This document shows, piece after piece, positions 37,885 through 47,314 of a stretch of DNA of 54,648 nt. The position numbers were made by a program, and so were the translations under genes. Positions within the stretch are counted from its first letter, which is position 1; every line of letters begins with the position of its first letter. The notes beneath the pieces were generated by a model that was not told where the DNA came from, searched no databases, and saw nothing but the letters and a program-made list of their open reading frames with translations. This DNA comes from Acidobacteriota bacterium (GTDB lineage: Bacteria; Acidobacteriota; Terriglobia; Bryobacterales; Bryobacteraceae): contig JACQZS010000086.1 in the NCBI GenBank assembly GCA_016213725.1, forward strand, positions 1 to 54,648. The letters run 5' to 3'.

Positions 37885-39888
37885 GTGGGGCGCTTTAGGG
37901 CGCTTGAGCACGGCATTTCGGTTGGGGATTGCATGTACCGTTACAAAGAAATCCGGAGTCGGGCCGAGGCGGCGAATTCCGCCTTGGAGCGGCCCGGTGT
38001 GCCACGCTCGGATCGCTCTCCGAATTCCCCGCAAATCGCGCTGCCAGCGCCGATTATAAGTGAACTCGAACTCCTGGAATGGCGCATTTCCAGGCTGGAA
38101 AACGCGGCGATTATCCGCATCTTCCGCTGGGTGGGCAACCGCGCCCTCCGCTGGTACCGGCGCCTCGGCCACTTTCTCCTGAAGACGCCGTTTTCCAGCC
38201 TCTTGCATTCCTTTATGGGCCGCAATACTCCGGAGGCGGACTACCGGCGCTGGATCGCTCAACAGAGCACTGATTCCCCATCGCATCAGTCACCGCCCGG
38301 CTCAGCGCCGGAAACCGGCTCGCCCACTCGCATCTCTGTCCTCACTCCGGTCTTCAGGCCGAAACTGGAGTGGCTGAAAGAGGCCGTGGAGTCGGTGCTT
38401 GGACAAACGCACCAGAATTGGGAGTTGCTTCTGGTCCTGGACGGCCCTCCCGAAGAGAATATCCTCGATGGCATCCGGCGCCTGGCTGCGGCAGACCGCC
38501 GAATTCGACTGATTTCCGGCGAAAAGGGTGGCATCTCCGCCACCCTCAATCACGGGCTCTCGGAGTGCACGGGTGCCTACGTCACCTTTCTCGATCAGGA
38601 TGATTTCCTGGCGCACGGCGCGCTGGCCGAAGTCGCGGCCGCGATCCAGGCCCTCCAACCGGATCTGATCTACTCCGACGAGGATTACGTCTCAGAATCG
38701 GGCATCCCCTGCCTGCCCATCTTTAAGCCCGGCTGGTCTCCGGCCCTCCTGCTCACCTGCATGTACATGGGGCACATGCTGGTAGCCGACACCCGCAAAC
38801 TGCGCGGCATCGGAGGCTTCCGCACGGCCCACGACGGCGCCCAGGACTTCGACGTTGCCTTGCGCCTGACCGACAGCCAGCCTCTCGTCGTTCACATCCC
38901 CCGCGTCCTCTACCACTGGCGCCGGCATGAAAACTCGACGGCCCAGAGCCACTCCTCGAAGCCATACTCCCACGCCGCGGGTCAGACTGCCGTCGCGGAT
39001 ACTCTCACGCGGCGCGGACTCCAGGCAACCGCGGTCGATGGCCCCTTGCCCAACACCTACCGCCTGGTGATGACCCCCAGGCCAGCCTCCGCCTCCGTCA
39101 TCGTGCCCACCCGGAACGCTCAACTCCTCCGGCGTCTTTTCTCCTCCATTCGCCAGAGAAACTGCGCCATCCAGGCCAATCTCAATGTCCTGCTGCACGC
39201 CGACGGCGGTAATAAGGACGCGGATATCCGTTCCGTCGCCGCCGAATACCATTCCCGAATTGTGGAGTTCTCGGGACCGTTCAATTTCAGCCGCATGAAC
39301 AACCTCTGCGCGGCGGGCCTCGACGATTCCATTCTGGTCTTTCTGAACGACGATGTGGTCGTCCAGGACGACGCATGGCTGGATAAGCTCTGTGATCCCT
39401 TCGCCCGCGATGAAGTCGGCGTCGTCGGCGCCCGTCTGAATTACGCCGACGGCACCATCCAACATGCCGGGATCCTGCTCGATCTTTCCAGCAGTTCCGG
39501 GCATCCGGGCCGGTTCCAGTTGGGCAGCCCGTTCTGGCCGTGGCTCTCCGCCACCCGCAATGTCTCCGCCGTCACCGGCGCCTGCTTGGCCATTCGCAGG
39601 CAGCTCTTTGAACAACTAGGCGGATTCGACGTCAACTTCCCGAATAACTTCAGTGACGTGGATCTATGCCTTCAGGCCCAGGCCGCCGGCTTCGAGGTCG
39701 TCCTCAACTGCGACGTGAATCTCTGCCATGACGAGGCCCAAACGCGCACCGCGGGCACCCTGCTGCGGGAACGCGTGGCCTTCTGGCACAAGTGGGGCTC
39801 CGTTCTCGTCAACTCTGATTTCTATTACAGCCCCAACCTCGCCCGGCAGTTGGAGACCATCCAACTCTCCTCCGAACCCACCGCTTAA
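37885..39888 (+). CDS. two-domain family 2 glycosyltransferase
   Basis: A 667-residue enzyme with two GT-A domains. The first (about 148-345) starts RISVLTPVFRPKLEWLKEAVESVLGQ and has its metal-binding acidic cluster at D237-D240 (FLDQDDF). The second (about 392-640) starts SASVIVPTRNAQLLRRLFSSI and has VFLNDDVVVQDD. The order and the FNFSRMNN segment recall bifunctional rhamnan and O-antigen polymerising transferases. The N-terminal 110 residues contain helices typical of GT-linked leader regions. GTG at 37885 is used here; ATG at 37933 is equally possible. It ends four bases into the convergent three-domain GT gene. It likely builds a surface glycan. Confidence 0.9.
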   Translation: MGRFRALEHGISVGDCMYRYKEIRSRAEAANSALERPGVPRSDRSPNSPQIALPAPIISELELLEWRISRLENAAIIRIFRWVGNRALRWYRRLGHFLLKTPFSSLLHSFMGRNTPEADYRRWIAQQSTDSPSHQSPPGSAPETGSPTRISVLTPVFRPKLEWLKEAVESVLGQTHQNWELLLVLDGPPEENILDGIRRLAAADRRIRLISGEKGGISATLNHGLSECTGAYVTFLDQDDFLAHGALAEVAAAIQALQPDLIYSDEDYVSESGIPCLPIFKPGWSPALLLTCMYMGHMLVADTRKLRGIGGFRTAHDGAQDFDVALRLTDSQPLVVHIPRVLYHWRRHENSTAQSHSSKPYSHAAGQTAVADTLTRRGLQATAVDGPLPNTYRLVMTPRPASASVIVPTRNAQLLRRLFSSIRQRNCAIQANLNVLLHADGGNKDADIRSVAAEYHSRIVEFSGPFNFSRMNNLCAAGLDDSILVFLNDDVVVQDDAWLDKLCDPFARDEVGVVGARLNYADGTIQHAGILLDLSSSSGHPGRFQLGSPFWPWLSATRNVSAVTGACLAIRRQLFEQLGGFDVNFPNNFSDVDLCLQAQAAGFEVVLNCDVNLCHDEAQTRTAGTLLRERVAFWHKWGSVLVNSDFYYSPNLARQLETIQLSSEPTA

Positions 39889-42800
39889 CGAAGAGAAAAG
39901 TCCAGACGAACCCGGCTCAGGTTCACGTTGTAGTAGGGATCGGCGGCCAGGTAGCGGGACCACCGCTGCTTGAATCGAGCCACTTCCTCCGGGTCCTGCT
40001 TGGTGCGTTTCAGGCTGCGCCCCTCGAAATGGTATAGCTCGCAATACGGCGTGTAGACGATCCGGTACCCCGCATCGACGAGCTTCAGGCAATAGTCCGT
40101 GTCGTTGTAGTCCACCCGGAAATCCTCGTCGAATCCCCCCATCTCTTCAAATAGGCTCTTGCGCGTCGCCAGGCACGCCCCGGTCACGGCGGAGTAGTTG
40201 CGCACCATGTGCGTGTAGCCGTTATAGCCGACGAATTCCCGCGAAAATCCATGGTAGATGTGCGCCGCGCCTTCGTTCACCCCCAGCACCATGCCCACGT
40301 GCTGCACCCGGCCATCCCCAAAGAGCAGGCGCCCCCCAACGGCCCCGATCCAAGGCTGTTGCGCATACTCCAGGAGCGAGGAAAGCCAGTCCTGCCGGAT
40401 CACTTCCATGTCGTCGTTCAGCAGCACCAGCAGTTCGCTCTCCGCCTGCCGAAGGCTCCAGTTCGCCTTGTGAGCGAAGTTGAACGCTCCCTCCGGTCTT
40501 TCGTACTGAACCAGCCGGCAGCCCATCGACGAAAGCGCGTCCACGGTGGAGGCTTTCAGGTTTCCGTCGTGCGAGATCACCACCTCAAAATTGCGGTACT
40601 CCGTCTTCGCATGAATGCTTCTGACGAAGTTCTCCACCAGCACCACTCGCCCTCGCCCCGGCAGATCGGCCGCCTGGTTGCTAGCCACGATCACCAGCGA
40701 TGCCTTCGGCCGGCCAACCACGCGGTACCTCACCCGGAAAGTGCCCGGCAGCAGCCCTGCTTCCACCCGGGCCGGCAGCCGCTCGCTGGCCACCAGGTTT
40801 TCCAATGCTCGCATGCCGGCATTCAGGGCCTCCGGCTTGGCATCCACCTTGGCCGCAGCGGAGCCCTCGATCATCCGCCAGTGATAGAGCACCTTGGGGA
40901 TGTGGCCGATCCGGTTCGTCCGGGCAGCCAAGCGCAATGCCAAGTCATAGTCCTGCGCGCCGGAGTACTCGGCCCGGAATCCGCCCACGTCGAAGAACAA
41001 CTTCTTCCTGACCACCATCAAGTGCAGCATGTACATCACGCACTGCAGGTGCTCCGGACTCCAATCCGGCTTGTGGAAGTGATCACAATACTCGCCAGCC
41101 GCGTTGATCTTGTCCTCGTCGGAGTAGATCACGTCCAACTCGGGCTGGGACTGCAACAGCCTCGCTACTTCCAGCAGTGCATCCGGCGCCAGTTCGTCGT
41201 CGTTATCGAGAAACGCCAGCCACTCGCCGGTGGAGAACTCCACGGCCCGCGCGCTGGCCGCCGCGATTCCTCGATTCTCCTCTTCGCGGATCACCTTGAT
41301 CCTCGGGTCGCTGCCCCTGAGTTCTTGCAGGTAGTCCACCGTCTCCTGCCGCGTGGAGCCGTCGTCGCACAGGCACAGTTCCCAATAGGGATACCACTGC
41401 GCCTTCACGCTCTCCACGCACCGCCGGAGCCATTCCGCCTCCACGTTGTACACCGGCGTGATCAGGCTGATGCGAGGGATCGCCTTCAACTGCCTCAGCC
41501 GCCACTCCGGCGCACCCCTGGGCAGAAACCGCTTGGGCCCCTCCGGATGTCGCACCATCGGCTGGTCGATCTCCGCGAGCCGCGCGGCAATGAGCCGGCC
41601 CACCGCCTCTGCGCTGAAGCGCTCCCGGATCGTCCTCGCGGCGGCGGCGCCCCGCCTCTTCCGCTCCGCGTTGTCATCAAATACGCGCCGCATCTGCTGC
41701 GCCATGTGATGGACGTCCGCGCTGGCCCACACGCTTCCCGGCAGGTACGGCCCTTCGGCCTTCTCGATCTCCACCAGCCGGTAGTTCACGGGGTAGCCGT
41801 TCGTTTCGTCCAGGTAATCCGTATTCGCGCTGTAATTCGTCGCGATTACGGCATTGCCGAAATACATCGTCTCGGCAATATTCAGCCCAAATCCTTCACC
41901 GCGATGCGGAGAGACCAGGCAATCCGCCACCTTGTGCAACGAGTGGATCCGCTCATCGTTCCAGAGTTCGTCTACCACCCTGATGTTCGGCGCCGCCGTA
42001 AGACGCCGGAGCGTCTCCATCCGCGCCGGGTTGTACTTCGAGTTATGGCACTTCAACAGCAGCATCGCGTCCTTCGACGCGCCGAACGCTTCTTGAAAAG
42101 CGCGCACCGCAGTCATCGGATCTTTCCGCTCAAACCCGCTGGACACGTCCAAAACACAGGCAAACAGGCAGACTCCCTCGGGCAGGCCCAATTCTCTTCG
42201 CCCGAGAGTAGCCATCTCTTCCAACCCATCAACCGTGTGCGGAATCACCCGCACCGGCAGCGGAGTCGCCGCCCGGAACGCCGCCGCCACGTAACTGCTG
42301 GGAACCCAGACTTCGTCCACCAGCCGCAGATTCTGCGCCCAATCCGCCCGCAGGGATGGCAGTTCCAGAACGCAGTAAGCGATGTTGTACCGGTTCTTGA
42401 GCAATCCCTGCCCGTACTTCCGCGCGAACAGCGGCAGCACGTCGGCGTTTTGATGGATGAGATTCGTCCTGTAAGCGCCCCGCTGAACGAGTTCTGCGAG
42501 TTGGCCCAACTCCCAACTGGGCACTTCCACGCGCTCGAGTTCGATCGGTTGAGTCTCCAATGCCTGCCACAGGCCGCGTGCTGCGGTGCCAAGCCCGCTC
42601 CGGGCCGAGAGAAAGCCGAACAAATTGACACCCGGCACATCCGTGACATCACCACGATCTTCGATCCGTGGCGCACACCCTCCCGTCCGGCCCTCCTTCC
42701 TGCCATACGCAAGGTAGTGTGCAAACCCGGTCGCCAAATTCCCTCCCGCCACGTTTTCGGCGACATCGCGATTGCAGTACAAATAGGAAACTTCGTCGAA

Positions 42801-43034
42801 CCCGTGAAATTTCGCCCAAAGGCTGGATAGTGCGCCGACAAGACGAAATCCAGCTGCGCCATCACTGCCGGTGATCAGAGTTCTCTGAAGATGATGATCC
42901 TGAAACCAATTCCCGCCGGCCACCTCGGACCCGCCATGGCCGCCCCGTGCATCGGACCATCGCCGCCATGCGGCCAGTGCCCGCTCCAGCCCTTCATTGG
43001 CCTCACGCAGCCGGATCAAGATCTCTGGAGTCAC
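39885..43034 (-). CDS. three-domain glycosyltransferase: GT4-GT2-GT2
   Basis: About 1,049 residues. Residues 75-120 include the sugar-enzyme linker motif FDEVSYLYCNRDVAENV with HYLAYGRKEGR. Residues 135-490 are a GT4 domain (LFGFLSARSGLGTAARGL, WVPSSYVAAAF, IPHTVDG, CLVSPHRGEGFGLNIAETM). Two GT2 domains follow: one from about 520 (PRISLITPVYNVEAEWLRRCVESV, LDNDDELAPDA) and one from about 780 (VLLNDDMEVIRQDWLSSLLEYA), ending VNLSRVRLDFSLR. One polypeptide could therefore add several sugars in order. The likely start is the GTG at 43034, overlapping the stop of the coiled-coil gene (GTGA). The longer frame from 43217 is out of frame with that gene. Confidence 0.9.
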   Translation of the reverse strand: MTPEILIRLREANEGLERALAAWRRWSDARGGHGGSEVAGGNWFQDHHLQRTLITGSDGAAGFRLVGALSSLWAKFHGFDEVSYLYCNRDVAENVAGGNLATGFAHYLAYGRKEGRTGGCAPRIEDRGDVTDVPGVNLFGFLSARSGLGTAARGLWQALETQPIELERVEVPSWELGQLAELVQRGAYRTNLIHQNADVLPLFARKYGQGLLKNRYNIAYCVLELPSLRADWAQNLRLVDEVWVPSSYVAAAFRAATPLPVRVIPHTVDGLEEMATLGRRELGLPEGVCLFACVLDVSSGFERKDPMTAVRAFQEAFGASKDAMLLLKCHNSKYNPARMETLRRLTAAPNIRVVDELWNDERIHSLHKVADCLVSPHRGEGFGLNIAETMYFGNAVIATNYSANTDYLDETNGYPVNYRLVEIEKAEGPYLPGSVWASADVHHMAQQMRRVFDDNAERKRRGAAAARTIRERFSAEAVGRLIAARLAEIDQPMVRHPEGPKRFLPRGAPEWRLRQLKAIPRISLITPVYNVEAEWLRRCVESVKAQWYPYWELCLCDDGSTRQETVDYLQELRGSDPRIKVIREEENRGIAAASARAVEFSTGEWLAFLDNDDELAPDALLEVARLLQSQPELDVIYSDEDKINAAGEYCDHFHKPDWSPEHLQCVMYMLHLMVVRKKLFFDVGGFRAEYSGAQDYDLALRLAARTNRIGHIPKVLYHWRMIEGSAAAKVDAKPEALNAGMRALENLVASERLPARVEAGLLPGTFRVRYRVVGRPKASLVIVASNQAADLPGRGRVVLVENFVRSIHAKTEYRNFEVVISHDGNLKASTVDALSSMGCRLVQYERPEGAFNFAHKANWSLRQAESELLVLLNDDMEVIRQDWLSSLLEYAQQPWIGAVGGRLLFGDGRVQHVGMVLGVNEGAAHIYHGFSREFVGYNGYTHMVRNYSAVTGACLATRKSLFEEMGGFDEDFRVDYNDTDYCLKLVDAGYRIVYTPYCELYHFEGRSLKRTKQDPEEVARFKQRWSRYLAADPYYNVNLSRVRLDFSLR

Positions 43035-43426
43035 GATCGTCCCGTGACTCTCAACCAAAGGCCCCCGAAATAGGTCAGCAGCCGCCAGGTCCGGCTGTGA
43101 GCAAGAGCGTCCACTCTTGCCGACTGCGATGCGGCCAGGGCCTTCACCGCGGCAACCTCCTCCTCCAGTTCGGCAACCCTGCGGGAGAGAGCTTCCATTT
43201 CGGAACCGGCCCGCCATGCAGCCATTCGGTCAACGTCCCCTGGCTCCGCGCTCCCAGTTTCCCGGGTTTCACCTTGTGTCTCTCGAAGCGACTCAATGAT
43301 CACCGCACTCAATGTGGTGTGCCGATCCAGAAGCAGTCGCAGTTCACTCCGCAGTTCCGCGTCGGGACTGTTCGGGCCGATCTTTCCTTCACCGCGATGC
43401 ATCGGATGGCGCGCCTTTCTTGTCAT
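43031..43426 (-). CDS. small coiled-coil protein coupled to the three-domain glycosyltransferase
   Basis: A 131-residue protein, not recognised as a named family. A heptad-rich stretch at about 75-105 (MEALSRRVAELEEEVAAVKALAASQSARVDAL) forms a likely coiled coil. It ends with SRTWRLLTYFGGLWLRVTG, a short amphipathic segment like those seen at the ends or beginnings of glycosyltransferases and chain-length factors. Its stop overlaps the start of the three-domain enzyme by four bases, so the two proteins are co-translated and may interact. ATG at 43426 (behind AGGG) is preferred; 43402 is an alternative. Confidence 0.7.
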   Translation of the reverse strand: MTRKARHPMHRGEGKIGPNSPDAELRSELRLLLDRHTTLSAVIIESLRETQGETRETGSAEPGDVDRMAAWRAGSEMEALSRRVAELEEEVAAVKALAASQSARVDALAHSRTWRLLTYFGGLWLRVTGRS

Positions 43427-44109
43427 TGTAAACCCTAGCTAGATGATGAAGCAGCGGCGCGTGCTCAGCTCGGTCCGGTCTATGGTCCAGATGGGTTGTG
43501 AAGGGTGTTGGGCGGCGTATGTTCATCCGCGGTAACCTACTGGATGCTAGCTGGGTTTCAATGCGCCCGCGCGAGTTAGCACTCCACTGCCAAATCAGTG
43601 TCCTCCAAGTGGGAATTGCCAGGTAACGTTCCAGTCTCCACGCTCACCTGCGGTCGAAGCGTCTCCCTCGGCTTCAGCAATTGTGGATAGTGTAGACTCA
43701 TTGTGAGAGATGTGCGCGAGTCATGGAGTTGCCAGTATCAAGTTTCAGGAGAACGTCTGGTTCTTCTTCACTGTATCCGGGAATTGTGTGCACGCACATC
43801 CCCTGAGCGGAATCCAAGCTCACTCCGGGACGAAAGAGCAAGGCGCTGAAGACGGCATCCCATTCTTCCCTCTGTTCGGCATCCGGTATCTTCACTGGCT
43901 ACCCGTTTGGAATCAACGCTATTCGTCAGGCGGGGGCAGGATGTTTCCGCCGGCGACGGAGCGAGATGAGTTGCTTGCGATCTCCAAGCTCTTTCGCATA
44001 GTGCTTCTGACGGCGAGCCAGAGTTGCTCTTCCCTATTCCCTCGTGCCGGACTTTGGCTGCGACATCTGAATAACTCTCGAACTGTCACTAGAAGTGGCA
44101 GGAACTCCT
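43427..44109. other. 683-base region without a supported gene
   Basis: Lies between the divergent coiled-coil gene and the MBOAT gene. It opens with a CTAGCTAG palindrome and is less GC-rich than the regions on its left. The longest frames (136 residues from 43710 on the plus strand, 65 residues on the minus strand near 43700-43895) have no recognisable pattern. It probably holds the promoters of both neighbours; no good -35/-10 pair was identified. Confidence 0.5.
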
Positions 44110-45567
44110 ATGGTATTTAGTTCTCATTTCTTCATTTTCTACTTCTTGCCGGTTGTATTGCTGCTGAACTACTCGTTGCCGTTCCGGCTGCTGTCATTGA
44201 CCTTAACCCTGCTTAGCTATGCGTTCTACGGCTGGTTAAACCCCGCATGGGTATTGCTCATGCTGTTGAGTTCTTACATCGACTACTTCTGTGGAATAGG
44301 CCTAGTAAAATTTGGCGGCCTTCCGCTGGGAGGGGCGGATCTTCCGCTTCTGCCCAAGGATCAGCCGAGAAACCGATGGCAGAAGCTGACGCTCGCGGTG
44401 TCCATGGTTACCAATCTGTCGATCATCGGATTCTTCAAGTACTACGACTTTGGCGCAACCACGATCAACGCCCTTGCTCGCGCTTTTGGCTGGGGCTCGG
44501 CTGAGATTGGAGTGCTCCACATTGCTCTTCCGATAGGAATCTCGTTCTATACCTTTCAGTCCATGAGCTATGCGATCGACGTCTATCGGGGTGAAGCTCG
44601 TGCGATGAAGAACCCAATTGACTTTCAGCTCTTCGTTGCACTTTTTCCGCACCAGATCGCGGGGCCCATTATCCGGTATCGCACAGTTGCAGAACAGATC
44701 AGGAGCAGGAGCTTCTCATACGAGAAGTTCGCTCGTGGCGTGTCGTTTTTCTGTTTGGGGATGGCAAAGAAAATTATCCTGGCGAATCCAATGGGTGATA
44801 TTACAGACGCCGCTTTCACGGCTTCGTCGCTCTCCTGGTTCGACGCTTGGTATGGACTCTTTGCCTACGCTTTCCAAATCTACTTCGACTTCTCCGCATA
44901 CTCAGACATGGCCGTTGGGTTAGGGCTGATGCTGGGCTTCTGTTTCATGAAAAACTTTGATGATCCATACAGAGCCGTGAACATCACCGACTTCTGGAGA
45001 CGATGGCACATTTCTCTCTCAACCTGGCTTCGAGACTACTTGTATATTCCTCTAGGAGGAAACCAAGGAAGCAAAGGCAGAACGTACGCGAATCTGATGA
45101 CGGTGATGCTGCTGGGCGGACTATGGCACGGAGCATCGTGGAATTTCGTTGTGTGGGGCGGAATTCACGGTCTAATGCTGTCCCTCGATAGAATTCGAGG
45201 CCGGGATGGTTTTTACGACCGATTGCCCACGCCATTGAGGGTCTTGATAACTTTCCTGGTCGTGAATATCAGTTGGGTGTTTTTCCGCGCTGAGACATTC
45301 GGGCAAACATTGGAGTATTTGGCATCACTCTTTTCGCTGTCAAATGTTGAGAAATCCACTGGGGCAGTTTCTGCTTTGCTCTATACCCCCTACCATGTCT
45401 TGATGTTCGTCAGTTGCGCTGTCACAGTGTGGTTCCTCCCGCAGGTTTGGGATTTCACGCAGCGCATCACGCCCTCCAAGGCCGCAGCGTGCCTGGTCCT
45501 ATTTATGGCCAGTGTCGCTCTTTTGTGGACGCAGAGCCTGAATCCATTTCTATATTTTCAATTCTGA
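44110..45567 (+). CDS. MBOAT family membrane O-acyltransferase (AlgI-like)
   Basis: A 485-residue integral membrane protein with about 11 spans. The MBOAT hallmarks are the conserved histidines His300 (FWRRWHISLSTWLRDYLYIPLGG) and His340 (LLGGLWHGASWNF), plus FFKYYDF, LPIGISFYTFQSMSYAIDVYRG and LFPHQIAGPIIRY. It matches AlgI/PatA-type proteins, which move acetyl groups from the cytosol to a carrier for surface polysaccharide acetylation. The ATG at 44110 follows AGGA. Two AlgX/AlgJ-like genes follow directly, making a compact acetylation module. The base composition is lower in GC than that of the surrounding genes. Confidence 0.95.
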   Translation: MVFSSHFFIFYFLPVVLLLNYSLPFRLLSLTLTLLSYAFYGWLNPAWVLLMLLSSYIDYFCGIGLVKFGGLPLGGADLPLLPKDQPRNRWQKLTLAVSMVTNLSIIGFFKYYDFGATTINALARAFGWGSAEIGVLHIALPIGISFYTFQSMSYAIDVYRGEARAMKNPIDFQLFVALFPHQIAGPIIRYRTVAEQIRSRSFSYEKFARGVSFFCLGMAKKIILANPMGDITDAAFTASSLSWFDAWYGLFAYAFQIYFDFSAYSDMAVGLGLMLGFCFMKNFDDPYRAVNITDFWRRWHISLSTWLRDYLYIPLGGNQGSKGRTYANLMTVMLLGGLWHGASWNFVVWGGIHGLMLSLDRIRGRDGFYDRLPTPLRVLITFLVVNISWVFFRAETFGQTLEYLASLFSLSNVEKSTGAVSALLYTPYHVLMFVSCAVTVWFLPQVWDFTQRITPSKAAACLVLFMASVALLWTQSLNPFLYFQF

Positions 45568-45574
45568 GCAGAGA

Positions 45575-47314
45575 ATGTCTCACCGGATCAAATCCCATAC
45601 CGAAGAGCGAAGTAGAGAGGAACTCGCATCCACGCAGATCAGTCCGCGCACGGCGAGGACCCTCTCGTGGTGTTTCGTCATCATCATCTTCGCGGTTCCG
45701 CTAATTGAGGGTGGATTGGAGCTGCGGAAGGGCATGCGGCCCACGGTGCTGGGCTTTTTTGATCCGCTGACCAAATCCGTTGGATCCATGGCGACACCTG
45801 GGGGAGGAGGGTGGAAGTCCCCATTGAAGACCATTCTATCTTCTGGTTACCTAAGGAAGTATGAGAGTTCGGTTGAGGATCATTCCGTGCTAAGAACCCG
45901 CGTTCAACCCGCTGTGCAGGAATGGCTGCACAAGCGTTTTGGCGCGGGTAACAACAAGATCGTAGTCGGGAAAGATGGATGGTTGTTCTACCGTTCAGGC
46001 GTTGATTACCTAGTGGGACCGAGCGTTGTCGACGCATCATATCTCTGGGTCAGATCGAAACAGTCGATCGACAAGCAAACGAACTTGGATCCAGCCCCAG
46101 ATCCACGGCCAGCAATGGATGAGTTCAGGCAGGAGTGTGCCCGGCGCGGCATCAAACTGTTGCTGTTGCCGATTCCCGATAAATCAATGATGCAGGGCCG
46201 GGAGCTTTCTCCACGGCTGGAAGGCTTTTCTGGGCGGAATGTTCCGAACAACCGCGGTTACGAGCGTCTCATGACTGAGATGAGGGACTCCGGGGTTGAG
46301 GTTCTCGAAGTTTGGAAGACCGGATCGCATCAGCCCAATTCCAGTCAGCGGTATCTTCGCAGGGACACGCATTGGCTCCCTTCATATATGGAGGAGGTCG
46401 CGAGGGCGACTGCGCAGGAGATCCGGAAACGACTGCCGGACACTGCCGGGGACTGGCCCGTGATGACGTTGAGGCGGGAACGCCGGTCATCCTTCGGAGA
46501 TTTGGTGCAGTTGCTCAGGTTGACGCCGGAGCAGCAGGTCTACCAAGAAGAGGCAGTCGATGTAGATCGTGTCCTGGTGGATGGCCAGGATTGGCAACCA
46601 GACAGGCAATCGGAAGTCTTGATCCTTGGCGATAGCTTCACCAATATCTACTCCCAACCGAGTCTTGGCTGGGGTGCCTCGGCTGGATTCGCTGAACACA
46701 TATCGCATGCACTGGGGCGGCCTGTCGATGTCATTGCATTGAATGGTGCTGGCGCAAGCGGCACAAGGAGAGAGTTGGCCCGACCGGAGAACCGTGATCG
46801 GCTTTTATGCAAGAAAATTGTTGTTTGGCAGTTTGCGATCCGTGATCTTTCGGCGGAGAACTGGTCATTGGTCTCGATTCCATCTGGTCCGGCAGCCTGT
46901 CAGAAGCCAGCGGCACTGGAGTCTCGCAACGAACGGCCAGTACAACCAGGTGAAACACAGGCGAGTGCCAATCCGCCGGTGGGGCCGCTTACCCTGATTG
47001 GGAAAGTCGTCAAAACATCCAAGGTCCCCGAACCGTACTCAGCCCCCTACAGTGACTGCCTAACTTCGGTATTGATTTCCGTGGAAACTGTCAAGTCAGG
47101 CCGGCTAGCGGGCAAGGACCTTCTGGTTCTCTTTTGGGCGATGAAGGACAACAAGTGGCTGCCCGGCGCCACCTACGCGCCAGGTGATCGGCTCCAACTG
47201 GAACTCCTTCCTTTCAAGGAGGTCTCCGATGTGCGTGGCGTGCAGCGAGCCGATGACTTGGATGACTTTGAGCACATCCCCTACTTTGCCATCAAGGAGA
47301 CGCTTGTTCGATGA
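45575..47314 (+). CDS. AlgX/AlgJ-like SGNH O-acetyltransferase, membrane-anchored, with C-terminal extension
   Basis: A 579-residue protein. Residues 28-46 form a membrane anchor (SWCFVIIIFAVPLIEGG). The catalytic region has GKDGWLFYRSGVDYL (about 132), LRRDTHWLPSY with the DTHW block at 264-267, and the serine in LILGDSF at 352-354; DTHW supplies the Asp-His pair and GDS the nucleophile, as in AlgX and AlgJ. A further 140 residues at the C-terminus (from about 440) are less typical, with a beta-strand-rich segment (VKTSKVPEPYSAPYSDCLTSVLISVETVKSG). It acetylates a glycan in the periplasm with acetyl from the MBOAT protein. It begins seven bases after that gene and overlaps the next by four. 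Confidence 0.9.
   Translation: MSHRIKSHTEERSREELASTQISPRTARTLSWCFVIIIFAVPLIEGGLELRKGMRPTVLGFFDPLTKSVGSMATPGGGGWKSPLKTILSSGYLRKYESSVEDHSVLRTRVQPAVQEWLHKRFGAGNNKIVVGKDGWLFYRSGVDYLVGPSVVDASYLWVRSKQSIDKQTNLDPAPDPRPAMDEFRQECARRGIKLLLLPIPDKSMMQGRELSPRLEGFSGRNVPNNRGYERLMTEMRDSGVEVLEVWKTGSHQPNSSQRYLRRDTHWLPSYMEEVARATAQEIRKRLPDTAGDWPVMTLRRERRSSFGDLVQLLRLTPEQQVYQEEAVDVDRVLVDGQDWQPDRQSEVLILGDSFTNIYSQPSLGWGASAGFAEHISHALGRPVDVIALNGAGASGTRRELARPENRDRLLCKKIVVWQFAIRDLSAENWSLVSIPSGPAACQKPAALESRNERPVQPGETQASANPPVGPLTLIGKVVKTSKVPEPYSAPYSDCLTSVLISVETVKSGRLAGKDLLVLFWAMKDNKWLPGATYAPGDRLQLELLPFKEVSDVRGVQRADDLDDFEHIPYFAIKETLVR

Noticed and set aside
40209-42830. 873-codon open frame on the plus strand
   Set aside because: It lies opposite the three-domain glycosyltransferase and gives a low-complexity, Arg/His/Pro/Gln-rich product without any domain pattern; it is a shadow of the GC-rich gene.
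43698-44120. Possible small genes (136 codons plus strand, 65 codons minus strand) in the gap before the MBOAT gene
   Set aside because: No ribosome site worth noting, no family pattern, and composition that differs from the flanking genes; left as non-coding.
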